Source: Phascolarctobacterium faecium DSM 14760 (GTDB lineage: Bacteria > Bacillota > Negativicutes > Acidaminococcales > Acidaminococcaceae). Taken from it: 64,000 nucleotides of DNA. The notes below the pieces were generated by a model. It saw only the letters and a program-made list of their open reading frames with translations, ran no database searches and was not told where the DNA came from. The stretch lies in assembly GCF_003269275.1 (NCBI RefSeq), contig NZ_QLTS01000001.1:588672-652671 (forward strand). Direction: 5' to 3'. Made by a program: the position numbers and the translations under genes. Each line of letters opens with the position of its first letter. Positions within the stretch are counted from its first letter, which is position 1. This document shows, in pieces, positions 19,392 to 31,112 of this stretch.

Positions 19392-19577
19392 TTACCAGCT
19401 AGCTTTGGTTACTCCCGGAATAGCGCCTTGGTAGCTGTATTCACGGAAGCAGATACGGCAGAGACCGAATTTACGCATATAGCCATGTGGTCTGCCGCAA
19501 ACCTTGCAGCGATTATAACGGCGAACTTCAAATTTCGGCTCATTTTTCCATTTTTCAATCAGGGCTTTTTTAGCCAA
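19392..19577 (-). CDS. rpsN: 30S ribosomal protein S14, short zinc type
   Basis: 61 residues with CKVC and CRIC pairs (zinc ribbon), the short C+ paralogue of S14. Begins [18 protein letters not shown]. It assembles into the 30S head. No long zinc-free S14 occurs in this window. Confidence 0.97.
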   Translation of the reverse strand: MAKKALIEKWKNEPKFEVRRYNRCKVCGRPHGYMRKFGLCRICFREYSYQGAIPGVTKASW

Positions 19578-19593
19578 GGTATTCCCTCCTCAC

Positions 19594-20139
19594 TTATGCG
19601 CTGAACGGCATTCCGAGGAGTCTGAGTAATTCTCTGGCTTCCTCGTCAGTCTTAGCGGTAGTAACAATGATGATATCCATTCCACGGACTTTATCGATCT
19701 TATCATATTCAATTTCCGGGAAAATCAATTGTTCTTTCATGCCCAATGCGTAGTTGCCACGGCCGTCAAAAGCGGTGGGATTTACGCCGCGAAAATCGCG
19801 TACACGCGGAAGAGCAATGTTCATCAACTTATCAAGGAAGTAATACATGCGGTCACCGCGCAGGGTAACTTTGGTACCGATCGGCATCCCTTGACGCAAT
19901 TTAAAAGCTGCAATGGATTTTTTAGCTTTAGTGATGACTGGTCTTTGACCAGCGATCAAAGTCAGATCTGCAACAGCAGAATCTAATGCCTTGCTGTTAG
20001 CTACAGCTTCACCGATACCCATATTGATGACAACTTTTTCGATTTTAGGGATTTCCATAACATTTTTATAGTTGAATTTATCCATCATGCCTTTAACAGC
20101 TTCGGACAAATACTTTTCTTGCAATCTTGTTTTTGCCAT
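19594..20139 (-). CDS. rplE: 50S ribosomal protein L5
   Basis: 181 residues: [40 protein letters not shown] and the end [15 protein letters not shown]. Binds 5S rRNA and forms an intersubunit bridge with S13. Located between rplX and rpsN. Confidence 0.98.
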   Translation of the reverse strand: MAKTRLQEKYLSEAVKGMMDKFNYKNVMEIPKIEKVVINMGIGEAVANSKALDSAVADLTLIAGQRPVITKAKKSIAAFKLRQGMPIGTKVTLRGDRMYYFLDKLMNIALPRVRDFRGVNPTAFDGRGNYALGMKEQLIFPEIEYDKIDKVRGMDIIIVTTAKTDEEARELLRLLGMPFSA

Positions 20140-20165
20140 TCAAAATTTCCTCCTTTCCCGGAATC

Positions 20166-20495
20166 TTATTTATCAATTACTTCGCCGCATTTTTTGCAGG
20201 TTCTTACGAAGCTGCCGGAAACTGCGGTCTTTTTAATACGAGTAGCTTTTTTACAAGCCGGGCATACTAACATTACTTTGGAAGAAGCAATAGCAGCTTC
20301 TTTAGTAATGATGCCGCCTTGGGGATTAGCCTGAGACGGTTTTGTATGGCGTTTTACTTTATTTACGCCTTCAACGACTACTTTAGCTTTTTTAGGCAGA
20401 GCTTCAATGATCTTTCCTTCTTTGCCTTTATCTTTGCCGGACAAAACCAAAACGGTATCGCCTTTTTTTACATGCATTTTGATTGCTGCAGTCAT
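20166..20495 (-). CDS. rplX: 50S ribosomal protein L24 with C-terminal zinc ribbon
   Basis: 109 residues. A KOW motif at the start ([20 protein letters not shown]), then [13 protein letters not shown], then a C-terminal ribbon with CPAC and CKKC (about 78-81 and 101-104) that should bind zinc. L24 starts large-subunit assembly. The first ATG has GGAGGTG at good distance. Confidence 0.96.
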   Translation of the reverse strand: MTAAIKMHVKKGDTVLVLSGKDKGKEGKIIEALPKKAKVVVEGVNKVKRHTKPSQANPQGGIITKEAAIASSKVMLVCPACKKATRIKKTAVSGSFVRTCKKCGEVIDK

Positions 20496-20531
20496 TTCAG
20501 GAACACCTCCTTATGTGCATTATCAGATTTC

Positions 20532-20900
20532 TTACAGCACTTCCGGTGCCAGAGAAATGATTTTCATGAAATCTTTATCGCGAAGTTCACGAGCAACAGG
20601 CCCGAAAATACGGGTGCCGCGCGGGCTCTTATCATCTTTAATTACAACTGCTGCGTTTTCGTCGAAGCGGATATAAGAACCGTCCGGACGACGAACGCCC
20701 TTTGCAGAACGAACAACAACTGCTTTTACTACGTCACCTTTTTTTACAACGCCACCGGGTGATGCATCTTTAACAGCGCATACGATAACGTCACCAATGT
20801 TAGCATATTTACGGTAAGAACCGCCCAATACGCGAATGCACATAACTTTCTTAGCGCCAGTATTGTCACCAACATTAAGAATGGTTTGTTGTTGTATCAT
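20532..20900 (-). CDS. rplN: 50S ribosomal protein L14
   Basis: 122 residues: [20 protein letters not shown] at the start, the [20 protein letters not shown] core and [20 protein letters not shown] at the end. It forms bridge contacts with the 30S subunit. Lies between rpsQ and rplX. Confidence 0.98.
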   Translation of the reverse strand: MIQQQTILNVGDNTGAKKVMCIRVLGGSYRKYANIGDVIVCAVKDASPGGVVKKGDVVKAVVVRSAKGVRRPDGSYIRFDENAAVVIKDDKSPRGTRIFGPVARELRDKDFMKIISLAPEVL

Positions 20901-20940
20901 GGTTTTCCCTCCCTTGCCAATTTATCCGATCGGCAATATC

Positions 20941-21201
20941 TTATTTTGCACGCTCTAAAATTTCAATAACACGCCAGCATTTATCTTTGGAAAGCGGACG
21001 AGTTTGCATAATTTGAACTACGTCGCCAATATGCGCTTCGTTATTTTCATCATGAGCTTTGAATTTGATAGTATGTTTTACACCTTTTTTGTAAAGCGGA
21101 TGTTGAACAAAACGCTCAATAGCAACTACAACAGTTTTCTGCATTTTGTCGCTTACTACTTTACCGATACGGGTAACACGTGCGTTTCTTTCTTCGGTCA
21201 C
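20941..21201 (-). CDS. rpsQ: 30S ribosomal protein S17
   Basis: 86 residues, an OB-fold protein: [20 protein letters not shown] and [22 protein letters not shown] at 21201 is chosen as the start because AAGGAGG lies 8 bases before it and the length then matches the family; an in-frame ATG seven codons upstream (21222) lacks a good site. Primary 16S 5'-domain binder. Confidence 0.94.
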   Translation of the reverse strand: MTEERNARVTRIGKVVSDKMQKTVVVAIERFVQHPLYKKGVKHTIKFKAHDENNEAHIGDVVQIMQTRPLSKDKCWRVIEILERAK

Positions 21202-21235
21202 GACTGTTTCCTCCTTCTTCATACTTCAAACACAC

Positions 21236-21430
21236 TCAGGCATTTAACTCGCGTTGACGCTGAATGGTCTTGATGCGGGCAATAGACTTTTTGACTTCGC
21301 GAATTTTCATCGGATTCTCACATTGTCCGGTTGCCATTTGAAAACGCAGGTTGAAGAGTTCTTCTTTCAAACCAGCCAATTTGCTGTCTAACTCGGAAGC
21401 AGACATTTCACGAATTTCTGTTGTTTTCAT
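21236..21430 (-). CDS. rpmC: 50S ribosomal protein L29
   Basis: 64 residues, a two-helix hairpin: [20 protein letters not shown] and the conserved [16 protein letters not shown] region. It lines the tunnel exit where signal recognition particle and trigger factor dock. Its ATG overlaps the rplP stop (TAATG), so translation is coupled. Confidence 0.97.
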   Translation of the reverse strand: MKTTEIREMSASELDSKLAGLKEELFNLRFQMATGQCENPMKIREVKKSIARIKTIQRQRELNA

Positions 21431-21882
21431 TAAGCTTCACCACCCTTTTCTTGTGCGGCAGCTTCGGCTTCTTGCTGTGCGCGGGTCACAAATTTACATT
21501 TAATAGGCAATTTGTGGCTAGCAAGACGCATAGCTTCTTTAGCGATCTCTTCGCTAACTCCGTTCATTTCGAACATAACACGACCGGGTTTAACTACTGC
21601 TACCCAATATTCAGGTGAACCTTTACCACTACCCATACGAGTTTCAGCCGGTTTTGCAGTGATCGGTTTGTCCGGGAAAATTTGAATCCATACTTGACCG
21701 CCACGTTTAATATAACGTGTCATTGCGATACGAGCTGCTTCGATTTGACGATTGGTGATCCATGCGGGTTCCAATGCTACCAAGCCATACTCGCCATGAG
21801 CGATTTTGTTACCGCGCATTGCACGACCAGTCATACGGCCTCTATGTTGTTTACGATGTTTAACTCTCTTCGGTAATAACAT
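21430..21882 (-). CDS. rplP: 50S ribosomal protein L16
   Basis: 150 residues: [20 protein letters not shown] start and [20 protein letters not shown] core. L16 binds near the A-site tRNA elbow. The C-terminal tail is Ala/Glu-rich and a little longer than in many relatives. Confidence 0.98.
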   Translation of the reverse strand: MLLPKRVKHRKQHRGRMTGRAMRGNKIAHGEYGLVALEPAWITNRQIEAARIAMTRYIKRGGQVWIQIFPDKPITAKPAETRMGSGKGSPEYWVAVVKPGRVMFEMNGVSEEIAKEAMRLASHKLPIKCKFVTRAQQEAEAAAQEKGGEA

Positions 21883-21886
21883 TAGT

Positions 21887-22555
21887 TTATGCCTCCTTCA
21901 CCGGAGCAGCTTGCGCTACTTCTTTGCTTTCAGGAAGGACTTCACCTTTGTAAATCCATACCTTTACGCCGATACGGCCATAAGTGGTATGAGCTTCTGC
22001 TGTGCCATAATCAATATCAGCACGCAGAGTATGCAGAGGAATGCTGCCTTCACGATAGCTTTTGCTGCGAGCGATTTCAGCACCGCCCAGACGACCGCCA
22101 ACCTGAACTTTAATACCTTTAGCGCCCATGCGCATGGTACGGCCAACACATTGTTTCATTGCACGGCGGAAAGCGATACGGCGTTCCAATTGAGATGCAA
22201 TGTTCTCTGCAACCAAAGTTGCGTCCATATCCGGGGTTTTTACCTCAACGATGTTGATATCAATTACGCTGTCGGTCATTTTTTTCAAGTCGTTTTTCAG
22301 CAATTCAATGTTGCTGCCCTGACGACCGATTACCATACCAGGTTTAGCAGTATGGATAGAGATGCGGGCTCTATTCGAAGCGCGTTCGATTTCTACTTTA
22401 GAGATACCGGACAAGAACAGTTTTTCTTTAATGAATTCACGAATTTTAATATCTTCTAATAAGAATTTCTCATAGTCTTTGTCAGCATACCATTTGGAAT
22501 CCCAATCTTTGATAATACCTACGCGGAGACCATGCGGATTAACTTTTTGACCCAC
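21887..22555 (-). CDS. rpsC: 30S ribosomal protein S3
   Basis: 222 residues: [20 protein letters not shown] at the start, a KH domain with [20 protein letters not shown], and a C-terminal domain with [18 protein letters not shown] sequence (here [17 protein letters not shown]). It forms the mRNA entry pore with S4 and S5. Confidence 0.98.
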   Translation of the reverse strand: MGQKVNPHGLRVGIIKDWDSKWYADKDYEKFLLEDIKIREFIKEKLFLSGISKVEIERASNRARISIHTAKPGMVIGRQGSNIELLKNDLKKMTDSVIDINIVEVKTPDMDATLVAENIASQLERRIAFRRAMKQCVGRTMRMGAKGIKVQVGGRLGGAEIARSKSYREGSIPLHTLRADIDYGTAEAHTTYGRIGVKVWIYKGEVLPESKEVAQAAPVKEA

Positions 22556-22582
22556 TATCTTTTCCCTCCTTTTTCCGGGATA

Positions 22583-22915
22583 TTATTTTTCTTTAACAGC
22601 AACTGTTACGTGGCTAGAACGTTTTAAGATTTTGAACGCTTGCCCACGGGAACGCGGATGGATTCTTTTCATGGTCGGACCTTGATCTATAAAGCAGGAA
22701 GATACGATCAGATTATCCACATTCATATCATAGTTATGTTCAGCGTTTGCAACTGCACTGCGCAGTACTTTTTCGATAACCTCAGAACCAACCTTAGGGG
22801 TATGTTTGAGGATCGCGAATGCTTCACCCACAGCTTTGCCGCGGATAAGATCAATCACGATACGCAACTTGCGCGGCGCGATGCGAACATATCTTGCAAT
22901 AGCTTTTGCTTCCAT
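22583..22915 (-). CDS. rplV: 50S ribosomal protein L22
   Basis: 110 residues: [20 protein letters not shown] at the start and the tunnel-reaching beta-hairpin near residues 80-100 with [15 protein letters not shown]. Located between rpsS and rpsC. Changes in the hairpin cause macrolide resistance in other species; none can be judged here. Confidence 0.97.
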   Translation of the reverse strand: MEAKAIARYVRIAPRKLRIVIDLIRGKAVGEAFAILKHTPKVGSEVIEKVLRSAVANAEHNYDMNVDNLIVSSCFIDQGPTMKRIHPRSRGQAFKILKRSSHVTVAVKEK

Positions 22916-22936
22916 GTTATTTTGCCCCCTTTCCCC

Positions 22937-23212
22937 TTATTTTAAAGATGTACTCTTATCGGCATGGCCTTTATAAGTACGCGTAGGAGCAAATTCTCCT
23001 AGTTTGTGGCCTACCATATCTTCAGTGATAAATACAGGCACATGTTTACGTCCATCATGAACAGCAATAGTATGGCCCAAGAAATCCGGAAGAATAGTGG
23101 AGCTGCGAGACCATGTTTTTACGACTTTTTTATCGTTAGAAGCGTTCAACGCTTCAATCTTCTTTTGAAGACTTGCATGGACATACGGTCCTTTTTTGAT
23201 TGATCTGGACAC
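22937..23212 (-). CDS. rpsS: 30S ribosomal protein S19
   Basis: 91 residues: [20 protein letters not shown] start, then [20 protein letters not shown] and [15 protein letters not shown]. Member of the 30S head and of the A-site finger bridge. Confidence 0.98.
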   Translation of the reverse strand: MSRSIKKGPYVHASLQKKIEALNASNDKKVVKTWSRSSTILPDFLGHTIAVHDGRKHVPVFITEDMVGHKLGEFAPTRTYKGHADKSTSLK

Positions 23213-23242
23213 TAGGTTAGCCTCCTTTCTCTATCCTTATAA

Positions 23243-24073
23243 TTATTTCGTTCTACGTTTTACGATTAATTTGCTAGAAGCTTTTTTCTCTTTGCGGGTA
23301 CGAGTACCAAATGCACATTTACCCCAAGGAGTAACAGGACGTTTACGGCCAACAGGAGAATGACCTTCACCACCACCATGCGGATGGTCATTCGGGTTCA
23401 TTACAACACCGCGGTTAGCCGGGCGAATACCGAGCCAACGAGAACGGCCTGCTTTACCGATGCAGATATTTTCAGCGTCGATATTGCCAACTTGTCCAAT
23501 AGTGGCGCGGCAGTTGATATGCACTTTACGGATCTCACCGGAAGGGAGACGAAGCAGAGCATAATCGCCTTCTTTAGCCATCAACTGAGCAGAAGTACCA
23601 GCACCGCGGGCAATTTGACCGCCTTTGCCAATTTTAAGCTCAACATTGTGAACCATAGTACCAAGCGGCATATTTTTCAAAGGCAGGCAGTTGCCGATTT
23701 TGATATCAGCATCAGGTCCGCTTTCGATAACATCGCCTACTTTAAGGTCTAAAGGAGCGAGGATATAACGTTTTTCGCCATCAGCATAGTTTACTAAAGC
23801 GATACGTGCATTACGGTTAGGATCGTATTCGATGGTAGCAACACGAGCCGGAACACCGTCTTTATTGCGTTTAAAATCGATGATACGATATTGTCTTTTA
23901 TTACCGCCACCTTGATGACGAACAGTCATTTTGCCGGTGTTATTACGACCTGCATGTTTTTGCAGTTTTTCAACCAGCGGACGGTAAGGCTTATCAGTTG
24001 TAATCTCTTCGAAGGTAGACACTGTAATGAAGCGCCTCGAAGGAGAATACGGATTAAAGCTTTTAATAGCCAT
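23243..24073 (-). CDS. rplB: 50S ribosomal protein L2
   Basis: 276 residues: [20 protein letters not shown] start, [20 protein letters not shown], and the peptidyl-transferase-proximal [20 protein letters not shown] with its conserved histidine. Required for subunit association. Standard S10-operon position. Confidence 0.98.
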   Translation of the reverse strand: MAIKSFNPYSPSRRFITVSTFEEITTDKPYRPLVEKLQKHAGRNNTGKMTVRHQGGGNKRQYRIIDFKRNKDGVPARVATIEYDPNRNARIALVNYADGEKRYILAPLDLKVGDVIESGPDADIKIGNCLPLKNMPLGTMVHNVELKIGKGGQIARGAGTSAQLMAKEGDYALLRLPSGEIRKVHINCRATIGQVGNIDAENICIGKAGRSRWLGIRPANRGVVMNPNDHPHGGGEGHSPVGRKRPVTPWGKCAFGTRTRKEKKASSKLIVKRRTK

Positions 24074-24099
24074 TTAATTTGCCTCCTTATTACGTCAAA

Positions 24100-24390
24100 T
24101 TACATTCCTTCGAAAAGGGGAATCGTATTGCCTTCAGCAAGTTTCACGATTGCTTTCTTATAATCGGAACGTTTGCCAACGTATTTACCCATTCGTTTGG
24201 TTTTGCCAAATACGCGTACAGTATTTACGTTTAACACTTTTACTTTGAAAATTTGTTCAACTGCCTGGCGGATTTCCACTTTGTTGGCAGTCAAAGGAAC
24301 TTGGAAAGTGTATTTGTTGTCTTGAAGCATTACGGAAGTTTTTTCAGTAATGATCGGACGGAGTAAAATATCGCGAGGGTTAGCAGCCAT
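24100..24390 (-). CDS. rplW: 50S ribosomal protein L23
   Basis: 96 residues: [20 protein letters not shown] start and [20 protein letters not shown]. Docking site of trigger factor and SRP at the tunnel exit. Its ATG overlaps the rplD stop (TAATG). Confidence 0.98.
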   Translation of the reverse strand: MAANPRDILLRPIITEKTSVMLQDNKYTFQVPLTANKVEIRQAVEQIFKVKVLNVNTVRVFGKTKRMGKYVGKRSDYKKAIVKLAEGNTIPLFEGM

Positions 24391-25019
24391 TATGCGAGCA
24401 CCTCCTCAATTTTAGCTACAGCGTCTTTTGCTAAGAACACTTTATTGTTATGAAGCAGATCAAAGCAGTTCAGGCAACCGTTGGAAAGTGCAGTGACTTT
24501 CGGAATGTTGCGTGAAGACAGCTCAACATTTTCATTAGAACCGTCAGTGATGAGTAAAGCCTTTTTATCAGCTGCATCAAAAGCAGACAGCATAGTTACA
24601 ACATTTTTAGTTTTAGGAGCATCAAAGCTCAAGCCCTCAACAACGATAAGTTCACCGGCAGCAACTTTTGCAGACAATGCACAACGAATTGCCAAACGAC
24701 GAGCTTTACGGGGCATTTTTTTCGCATAACTGCGAGGTTGGGGACCAAAAGTGGTACCACCACCTACCCAAATCGGAGAACGGGTAGAACCGCTGCGAGC
24801 GCGGCCGGTGCCTTTTTGTCTCCACGGTTTACGACCGCCGCCGCGAACCATACCGCGGGTTTTGGTAGCAGAAGTGCCTTGACGTTCAGCAGCCTGTTGC
24901 ATAACAATTGCTTGATGTACAACAGCTTCATTAAATTCAACGCCAAACACGAGATCATTCAATTCTATTTCTTCACCGGTAGCTTGACCGGAGATGTTAT
25001 ATACTGATAACTTCGGCAT
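24390..25019 (-). CDS. rplD: 50S ribosomal protein L4
   Basis: 209 residues: [20 protein letters not shown] start, then the extended tunnel loop with [20 protein letters not shown]. In some bacteria L4 also represses the S10 operon. The ATG at 25019 is chosen; one three codons upstream overlaps the ribosome site. Confidence 0.97.
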   Translation of the reverse strand: MPKLSVYNISGQATGEEIELNDLVFGVEFNEAVVHQAIVMQQAAERQGTSATKTRGMVRGGGRKPWRQKGTGRARSGSTRSPIWVGGGTTFGPQPRSYAKKMPRKARRLAIRCALSAKVAAGELIVVEGLSFDAPKTKNVVTMLSAFDAADKKALLITDGSNENVELSSRNIPKVTALSNGCLNCFDLLHNNKVFLAKDAVAKIEEVLA

Positions 25020-25051
25020 TAGAAGCATCCTCCTTTCTTTCGCTTACGCTC

Positions 25052-25693
25052 TTATTTATTAGGTTTTACTGTTTCTTTGATTACAACAAAAGAACCAGCG
25101 GCACCAGGAATGGAGCCTTTGACCAAAATAAGATTACGTTCAACATCAACTTTAGCAACAGTCAAACGTTGAACAGTTACTTGTGCATTACCCATACGGC
25201 CAGGCAATTTTTTGCCTTTGATAACTCTACCGCCAGGACCGGAATGCATAGGACCCATGGAACCAGGTTCACGATGGGATTTGGAACCGTGCTTCATAGG
25301 ACCACGAGCGAAATTGTGGCGCTTAATAGTGCCTGCAAAGCCTTTACCGCGGGAAATACCGGTTGCATCAATCAGTTCTCCAGCAGCAAAAATGTCAGCA
25401 GTGATTTGTTGGCCGACTGTATATTCAGAAGGAGCAGACAACCGCAATTCTTTGACAAATTTAACCGGAGTTACGCCGGCTTTGTCAAAATGGCCTTTCA
25501 TTGGTCTGGTCATATGTTTTTCTTTAACTTCACCAAAGCCAAGTTGAACAGCATTATAACCGTCTGTTTCTTCGGTTTTATTTTGAACAACAACACAAGG
25601 TCCTGCTTCTACAACAGTAACAGGGATCAATCTGCCGTCAGCTTCAAAAATTTGGGTCATACCAATTTTCTTGCCTAAGATTCCTTTAGCCAT
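25052..25693 (-). CDS. rplC: 50S ribosomal protein L3
   Basis: 213 residues: [20 protein letters not shown] start, and the long basic extension with [20 protein letters not shown] that reaches the peptidyl-transferase centre. Follows rpsJ by 15 bases. Confidence 0.98.
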   Translation of the reverse strand: MAKGILGKKIGMTQIFEADGRLIPVTVVEAGPCVVVQNKTEETDGYNAVQLGFGEVKEKHMTRPMKGHFDKAGVTPVKFVKELRLSAPSEYTVGQQITADIFAAGELIDATGISRGKGFAGTIKRHNFARGPMKHGSKSHREPGSMGPMHSGPGGRVIKGKKLPGRMGNAQVTVQRLTVAKVDVERNLILVKGSIPGAAGSFVVIKETVKPNK

Positions 25694-25708
25694 TATTGCA
25701 CCTCCTCC

Positions 25709-26020
25709 TTACAGTTTAATCTCGATATCTACGCCGGCAGGAAGGTCAAGACGCATCAACGCATCAACGGTCTTCGCAGTCGGTTCCAGAATGTCTACAA
25801 GTCTTTTGTGGGTACGCATCTCGAATTGTTCACGAGAATCCTTGTTTACATGAGGGGAACGCAGAATCGTATAGATATTTTTTTCAGTAGGAAGCGGAAT
25901 AGGGCCGGAAACCTGAGCTCCGGTACGTTTCGCAGTTTCTACAATTTTTGCAGCACTTTGATCAAGCGCTTTGTGATCATACGCTTTTAAGCGTATTCTG
26001 ATTTTCTGTGATTTTGACAT
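25709..26020 (-). CDS. rpsJ: 30S ribosomal protein S10 (NusE)
   Basis: 103 residues: [20 protein letters not shown] start, [20 protein letters not shown] and the end [14 protein letters not shown]. Besides its 30S role S10 links NusG to the ribosome and joins NusB in antitermination. The ATG at 26020 has a perfect GGAGGA; a longer in-frame reading to 26107 adds 29 unrelated residues and is not used. Confidence 0.97.
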   Translation of the reverse strand: MSKSQKIRIRLKAYDHKALDQSAAKIVETAKRTGAQVSGPIPLPTEKNIYTILRSPHVNKDSREQFEMRTHKRLVDILEPTAKTVDALMRLDLPAGVDIEIKL

Positions 26021-26140
26021 TAAATTTTTTCCTCCTAATCGCCCAGTTTCTAAGAACGGACATACTCCGTGAAAATCTCCCTGTCTAGCAGGCAAGCAAC
26101 CTCTCACATCATCGCAGGGCCATGCAAATAAACATAAGTA
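26021..26140 (-). other. rpsJ leader region, no clear promoter
   Basis: Between the tuf terminator hairpin and rpsJ the RNA contains two short hairpins, CCTG-N5-CAGG (near 26080) and ACGGA-N5-TCCGT (near 26065). I find no TTGACA/TATAAT pair. The S10 cluster is therefore probably served by read-through from the str promoter, or by a non-consensus promoter. The hairpins could be an S10-operon leader, but I cannot match a known class. Confidence 0.35.
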
Positions 26141-26168
26141 AATGAGGGGCTTTTATTAGCCCCTCATT
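26141..26168 (-). terminator. Hairpin after tuf, probably a partial terminator
   Basis: An 11-bp perfect stem, 26141-26151 with 26158-26168, 18 bases past the tuf stop. On the minus strand it is followed by TACTTATG rather than a T-run, so termination is likely incomplete, or the hairpin serves mRNA stability. Confidence 0.6.
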
Positions 26169-26185
26169 CGGGATCTAATTAAAGA

Positions 26186-27373
26186 TTATTCGTTGATAGC
26201 AGCAACAACGCCAGCGCCAACAGTACGGCCGCCTTCGCGAATTGCAAAACGCAGACCAGGCTCGATTGCGATCGGAGTGATCAGCTCTACGTCCATGGTT
26301 ACGTTATCGCCAGGCATTACCATCTCAATACCTTCCGGTAATTCAGTTACGCCGGTTACGTCTGTTGTTCTGAAATAGAACTGCGGACGATAGCCGTTGA
26401 AGAACGGTGTATGACGGCCGCCTTCTTCTTTCGTCAGTACATATACTTCTGCTTTGAATTTTGTGTGCGGATGGATGCTGCCGGGTTTTGCAAGTACTTG
26501 ACCGCGTTCGATATCTTTACGGTCTACACCACGCAGCAGGCAGCCGATGTTGTCTCCTGCTACTGCTTCGTCCAGTAATTTACGGAACATTTCTACGCCC
26601 GTTACTACTGTTGCTTTTTTCTCTTCTGTCATTCCTACGATCTCAATATTGTCGCCTACTTTGATGATACCACGTTCTACACGGCCTGTTGCTACTGTGC
26701 CACGGCCGGTAATTGTGAATACGTCTTCTACAGGCATCAGGAACGGTTTGTCAGTTGCGCGTTCCGGAATAGGAATGTATGCGTCTACTGCGTCCATCAG
26801 TTCCATGATTTTTGCTTCGTATGCTGCGTCGCCTTCAAGTGCTTTCAGTGCAGACCCTACTACTACAGGAATGTCGTCGCCGGGGAAGTCGTAGCTGGAG
26901 AGCAGTTCACGTACTTCCATTTCTACTAATTCGATCAGTTCCGGATCGTCTACCATATCTGCTTTATTCAGGAACACTACCATTGCAGGTACGCCTACTT
27001 GACGAGCAAGAAGGATGTGCTCACGAGTTTGCGGCATCGGGCCGTCTGCTGCGGATACTACGAGGATCGCTCCGTCCATTTGTGCTGCGCCGGTGATCAT
27101 GTTTTTTACATAGTCGGCATGGCCCGGGCAGTCTACGTGTGCATAGTGGCGGGTTGCTGTTTCATATTCTACGTGGGAAGTGTTGATGGTGATTCCGCGT
27201 TCTCTTTCTTCAGGTGCTTTATCGATCATGGAGTAATCCATGAATTCTGCGCCGCCTTTAGAAGCCAATACTTTGGTGATTGCTGCGGTCAGGGTTGTTT
27301 TACCATGGTCTACGTGACCGATGGTGCCGATATTAGCATGCGGTTTTGTTCTTTCATATTTTTGCTTTGCCAT
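26186..27373 (-). CDS. tuf: Elongation factor Tu, str-operon copy
   Basis: 395 residues. GTPase domain with P-loop GHVDHGKT (19-26), switch 2 [17 protein letters not shown], and a C-terminal [11 protein letters not shown] end. It carries aminoacyl-tRNA to the ribosome. It follows fusA by 36 bases. The encoded protein is identical to that of the second copy at 62.8-64.0 kb; by eye the coding DNA differs at one synonymous base (26213 against 62837). Confidence 0.99.
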   Translation of the reverse strand: MAKQKYERTKPHANIGTIGHVDHGKTTLTAAITKVLASKGGAEFMDYSMIDKAPEERERGITINTSHVEYETATRHYAHVDCPGHADYVKNMITGAAQMDGAILVVSAADGPMPQTREHILLARQVGVPAMVVFLNKADMVDDPELIELVEMEVRELLSSYDFPGDDIPVVVGSALKALEGDAAYEAKIMELMDAVDAYIPIPERATDKPFLMPVEDVFTITGRGTVATGRVERGIIKVGDNIEIVGMTEEKKATVVTGVEMFRKLLDEAVAGDNIGCLLRGVDRKDIERGQVLAKPGSIHPHTKFKAEVYVLTKEEGGRHTPFFNGYRPQFYFRTTDVTGVTELPEGIEMVMPGDNVTMDVELITPIAIEPGLRFAIREGGRTVGAGVVAAINE

Positions 27374-27409
27374 TTATTTTTCCTCCCTTAAATTAGGTTT
27401 TACTTTATA

Positions 27410-29494
27410 TTAGGCTTGAGTGCCTTTGTTTTTGGCAATGATAGCCTCGGCAATGTTTCTCGGTACATCTTCGTAATGGTCAACTTCCATAGAGTAGTTG
27501 CCTCGGCCTTGAGTTTTAGAACGCAGGTCGGTAGCATAACCAAACATTTCGGAAAGCGGAACAAATGCGTTGATAACTTGAGCGCCATTGCGAGCTTCCA
27601 TACCTTCGATACGACCACGGCGAGAGTTCAAATCGCCGATAACATCGCCCATGTAGTCCTCAGGAACAGTAACTTCTACTTTCATATAAGGTTCAAGGAT
27701 AACCGGGTCGGCTTTAGTAGCGCCAGAACGGAAGCCCATAGAACCTGCAATTTTGAAGGCCATTTCAGAAGAATCGACTTCATGGTAAGAACCATCATAA
27801 ACGGTAACTTTGATATCAACCATTGGGTAACCGGCAACTACGCCGTTTTCCATAGCTTCCTTAACACCGTTTTCGATCGGTCCGATGTATTCTTTCGGAA
27901 TAGCACCGCCAACAACTTTGTTCTCAAACAAGAAGCCTTCACCTGCTTCACGAGGTGAAATTTCCAACCAGCAGTGACCATATTGGCCTTTACCACCGGA
28001 CTGACGTACAAATTTACCTTCGGACTTAACAGATTTGCGGATAGTTTCACGATAAGCAACCTGCGGATTACCAACAGTACAGCCTACTTTGAATTCACGC
28101 AGCAAACGGTCAACAATAATGTCCAAATGCAACTCGCCCATGCCAGAAATGATGGTTTGTGCTGTTTCCGGATCAGTATGAACACGGAAAGTCGGATCTT
28201 CTTCTGCCAGTTTTTGAAGGGCAATGCCCATCTTTTCCTGGTCAGCTTTAGTTTTAGGTTCAACCGCAACGGAGATTACCGGATCAGGGAATACCATGGA
28301 TTCCAGAATGATCGGAGCTTTTTCGTCGCAGAGAGTATCGCCGGTAGTGGTATCTTTCAAACCTACTGCTGCTGCAATATCACCGGAATAAACCATGTCG
28401 ATTTCTTCACGATGGTTGGCATGCATTTGCAGGATACGGCCAATACGCTCTCTCTTACCTTTGGTAGAGTTGTAAACGTAAGAACCGGAGCCGAGAGTAC
28501 CGGAGTACACACGGAAGAAAGCAAGTTTACCAACAAACGGGTCAGTCATAATTTTGAAAGCCAGTGCAGAGAACGGCTCGCTGTCGCACGACGGACGTTC
28601 GTCTTCTTCGCCGGTTTCAGGATTTACGCCTTTGATATGAGGAATATCAGTAGGAGCAGGCATGAACGCTACAACAGCATCCAGCAAAGGCTGTACGCCT
28701 TTGTTTTTGTAAGAAGAACCGCAGCAGACAGGAGTCATTTTGCAAGCAATAGTTTGTTTGCGGATACCAGCCATAACTTCTTCTTCCGTCAGCTCTTCGC
28801 CTTCCAGATATTTCATCATCAGCTCGTCATCGCTTTCAGCTACAGCTTCCATTAAAGCTTGACGGTATTCGTTGGCTTTTTCAACCATATCGGCCGGAAT
28901 ATCAACAAATTCTTCTTCTTTACCCAGAGCGTCGCTGTAAACGATAGCTTTCATTTTGATCAGATCGACCATACCCTGGAAGGTATCTTCGAAACCAATC
29001 GGTAATTGGATAGGTACAGCATTGGCATTCAAACGATCTTTCATCATTTGTACTACATTGTAGAAGTCAGCGCCGGTAATATCCATTTTATTTACATATG
29101 CCATACGCGGTACGCCATATTTGTCAGCCTGACGCCATACTGTTTCAGACTGAGGTTCAACGCCGCCTTTAGCGCAGAATACTGCAACAGAACCATCAAG
29201 TACACGCAGAGAACGTTCAACTTCTACAGTGAAGTCAACGTGACCTGGCGTATCAATGATGTTGATGCGGTGTCCATCCCATTGACAGGTGGTAGCAGCA
29301 GAAGTAATAGTAATACCACGTTCCTGCTCTTGAACCATCCAGTCCATGGTAGCGCCGCCATCATGGGTCTCACCGATTTTATGAACCCTACCGGTGTAGA
29401 ACAGAATACGTTCAGTCGTAGTAGTTTTACCAGCATCAATATGAGCCATGATGCCGATGTTTCTTGTTTTTTCAAGCGGAAATTGTCTGCCCAC
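27410..29494 (-). CDS. fusA: Elongation factor G
   Basis: 694 residues, five domains. G domain with AHIDAGKT (17-24) and DTPGHVDF; domain IV near residues 480-610 with the tip that enters the decoding centre; C-terminal [20 protein letters not shown]. It drives translocation. It lies between rpsG and tuf in canonical str order. Confidence 0.99.
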   Translation of the reverse strand: MGRQFPLEKTRNIGIMAHIDAGKTTTTERILFYTGRVHKIGETHDGGATMDWMVQEQERGITITSAATTCQWDGHRINIIDTPGHVDFTVEVERSLRVLDGSVAVFCAKGGVEPQSETVWRQADKYGVPRMAYVNKMDITGADFYNVVQMMKDRLNANAVPIQLPIGFEDTFQGMVDLIKMKAIVYSDALGKEEEFVDIPADMVEKANEYRQALMEAVAESDDELMMKYLEGEELTEEEVMAGIRKQTIACKMTPVCCGSSYKNKGVQPLLDAVVAFMPAPTDIPHIKGVNPETGEEDERPSCDSEPFSALAFKIMTDPFVGKLAFFRVYSGTLGSGSYVYNSTKGKRERIGRILQMHANHREEIDMVYSGDIAAAVGLKDTTTGDTLCDEKAPIILESMVFPDPVISVAVEPKTKADQEKMGIALQKLAEEDPTFRVHTDPETAQTIISGMGELHLDIIVDRLLREFKVGCTVGNPQVAYRETIRKSVKSEGKFVRQSGGKGQYGHCWLEISPREAGEGFLFENKVVGGAIPKEYIGPIENGVKEAMENGVVAGYPMVDIKVTVYDGSYHEVDSSEMAFKIAGSMGFRSGATKADPVILEPYMKVEVTVPEDYMGDVIGDLNSRRGRIEGMEARNGAQVINAFVPLSEMFGYATDLRSKTQGRGNYSMEVDHYEDVPRNIAEAIIAKNKGTQA

Positions 29495-29527
29495 TTTTTT
29501 ATCCTCCTCGTTATAGGGATCGGGCCA

Positions 29528-30010
<483 letters not shown>

Positions 30011-30042
30011 TTATGGATTATCAATTCGTTGTGTAGACTTGA

Positions 30043-30426
30043 TTACTTTTTAGCTGCTTTAGCACGTTTAGCACCGTATTTAGAACGGGCTTGATTGCGG
30101 TTAGCAACGCCTGCAGTGTCAAGTGCACCACGAATGATATGGTAACGCACACCAGGAAGATCTTTAACTCTTCCGCCTCTAATCAGGACAACGCTATGTT
30201 CCTGCAGATTGTGGCCGATACCAGGGATGTAAGCAGTAACTTCGATACCGTTAGTCAAACGTACACGAGCTACTTTACGAAGAGCAGAGTTAGGCTTTTT
30301 AGGGGTTGTAGTGTAAACCCTAGTGCAAACTCCACGTTTTTGCGGGCATTCTTTCAATGCCGGGGCAGTGGATTTTACAGTCAAAACTTCTCTGCCTTTG
30401 CGAACCAATTGATTAATTGTAGGCAT
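30043..30426 (-). CDS. rpsL: 30S ribosomal protein S12
   Basis: 127 residues: [20 protein letters not shown] start, then [18 protein letters not shown] and [17 protein letters not shown]. Lys43-like residue in [12 protein letters not shown], the site of classic streptomycin resistance, is lysine, the sensitive state. Sits at the decoding centre. Confidence 0.98.
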   Translation of the reverse strand: MPTINQLVRKGREVLTVKSTAPALKECPQKRGVCTRVYTTTPKKPNSALRKVARVRLTNGIEVTAYIPGIGHNLQEHSVVLIRGGRVKDLPGVRYHIIRGALDTAGVANRNQARSKYGAKRAKAAKK

Positions 30427-30498
30427 ATCGGCACCTCCTTCCGAATAAATAGATTTTAATGATTATAAAAATCCTTCAGCAAAGCTTCCAGATCCCTA

Positions 30499-30750
30499 TC
30501 AACCTTTGAGTATCGCGGCTGTCGCTGCACCGACATGGATTCCGCAGGCTTTACCAAGTTCTTGCATTGTCGCTACTTTTTCTACATTCACCCGAGCTTC
30601 AGCGCAGGCATCAAGCAGTGGCTGCACAACCCGGACATCTGCGTCATCAGCTATATAAACCGTCTTTGCAGTGCCTTTTTGAATCGCTTTAGCGGTTTGC
30701 TTGTTCCCGACAACTCGCTTCGTTGCTTGCTTTAACAACTCTACTGTCAT
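30499..30750 (-). CDS. rplGB: L7Ae-family ribosomal protein (YbxF/RplGB-like)
   Basis: 83 residues with the L7Ae fold pattern: KQTAKAIQKGTAKTVYIADD, DADVRVVQPLLDACAEARV and GKACGIHVGAATAAIL. Bacterial members bind kink-turn RNA and are usually found exactly here, ahead of rpsL. It is the first gene of the str transcript. ATG at 30750 has GGAGGG 6 bases upstream; the preceding in-frame GTG is too close to it. Confidence 0.93.
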   Translation of the reverse strand: MTVELLKQATKRVVGNKQTAKAIQKGTAKTVYIADDADVRVVQPLLDACAEARVNVEKVATMQELGKACGIHVGAATAAILKG

Positions 30751-30798
30751 CACAAACCCTCCTTGTAAAAGCGCATAGCTATCCCGAGATACTTACAT

Positions 30799-30827
30799 AT
30801 TGTAACACTGCCACTTGGCTGTGTCAA
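30799..30827 (-). promoter_or_regulatory. str operon promoter
   Basis: TTGACA (30822-30827), 17-base spacer, TACAAT (30799-30804) with TG one base upstream of the -10. This is the main visible promoter for the roughly 19 kb of ribosomal genes down to rplQ. Confidence 0.92.
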
Positions 30828-31053
30828 TACTTTTTCTTGATTTTTTTACAAGCGCAAACCCGCATTAAACCGTGTTTTTTGTATTACACGGACCCTAGCG
30901 TTTCTTTTGCGTAACTTTGTAATATGTTTTACATGTTTTCTTTTGTTTTTGTAAACTTTTATTGTAACTATTTACGCTTTCGGCGGATATTTTTCATCTA
31001 ATATTTCCTGGTTTTTCTAAAATTTTATTACCCACTACCAAAAGAAAACGAAA
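30828..31053. other. AT-rich spacer between the str promoter and the exopolysaccharide operon
   Basis: No reading frame or RNA that I can support. A short palindrome, CCGTGTTTTTTGTATTACACGG at about 30870 (quoted as ends CCGTGT and ACACGG), and several T-runs are present. AT-rich DNA directly upstream of the str -35 could act as an UP element. Confidence 0.4.
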
Positions 31054-31081
31054 AACCTCAAATTTTTTCAAATTTGAGGTT
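31047..31081 (-). terminator. Terminator of the exopolysaccharide operon
   Basis: A 12-bp perfect stem (31054-31065 with 31070-31081) of AACCTCAAATTT type followed by TTTTCG on the minus strand, about 30 bases past the last gene. Confidence 0.85.
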
Positions 31082-31112
31082 AATTTAAGTATTTATTAGC
31101 GTTCTATACCAC

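Noticed and set aside
26021..26107. N-terminal extension of S10 (29 extra residues)
   Set aside because: No family support; a perfect ribosome site stands before the ATG at 26020.
27974..28855. 293-codon plus-strand frame opposite fusA and similar long frames opposite other ribosomal genes
   Set aside because: Antisense shadows of highly biased genes; no ribosome site, no recognisable family, and the minus-strand genes are certain.
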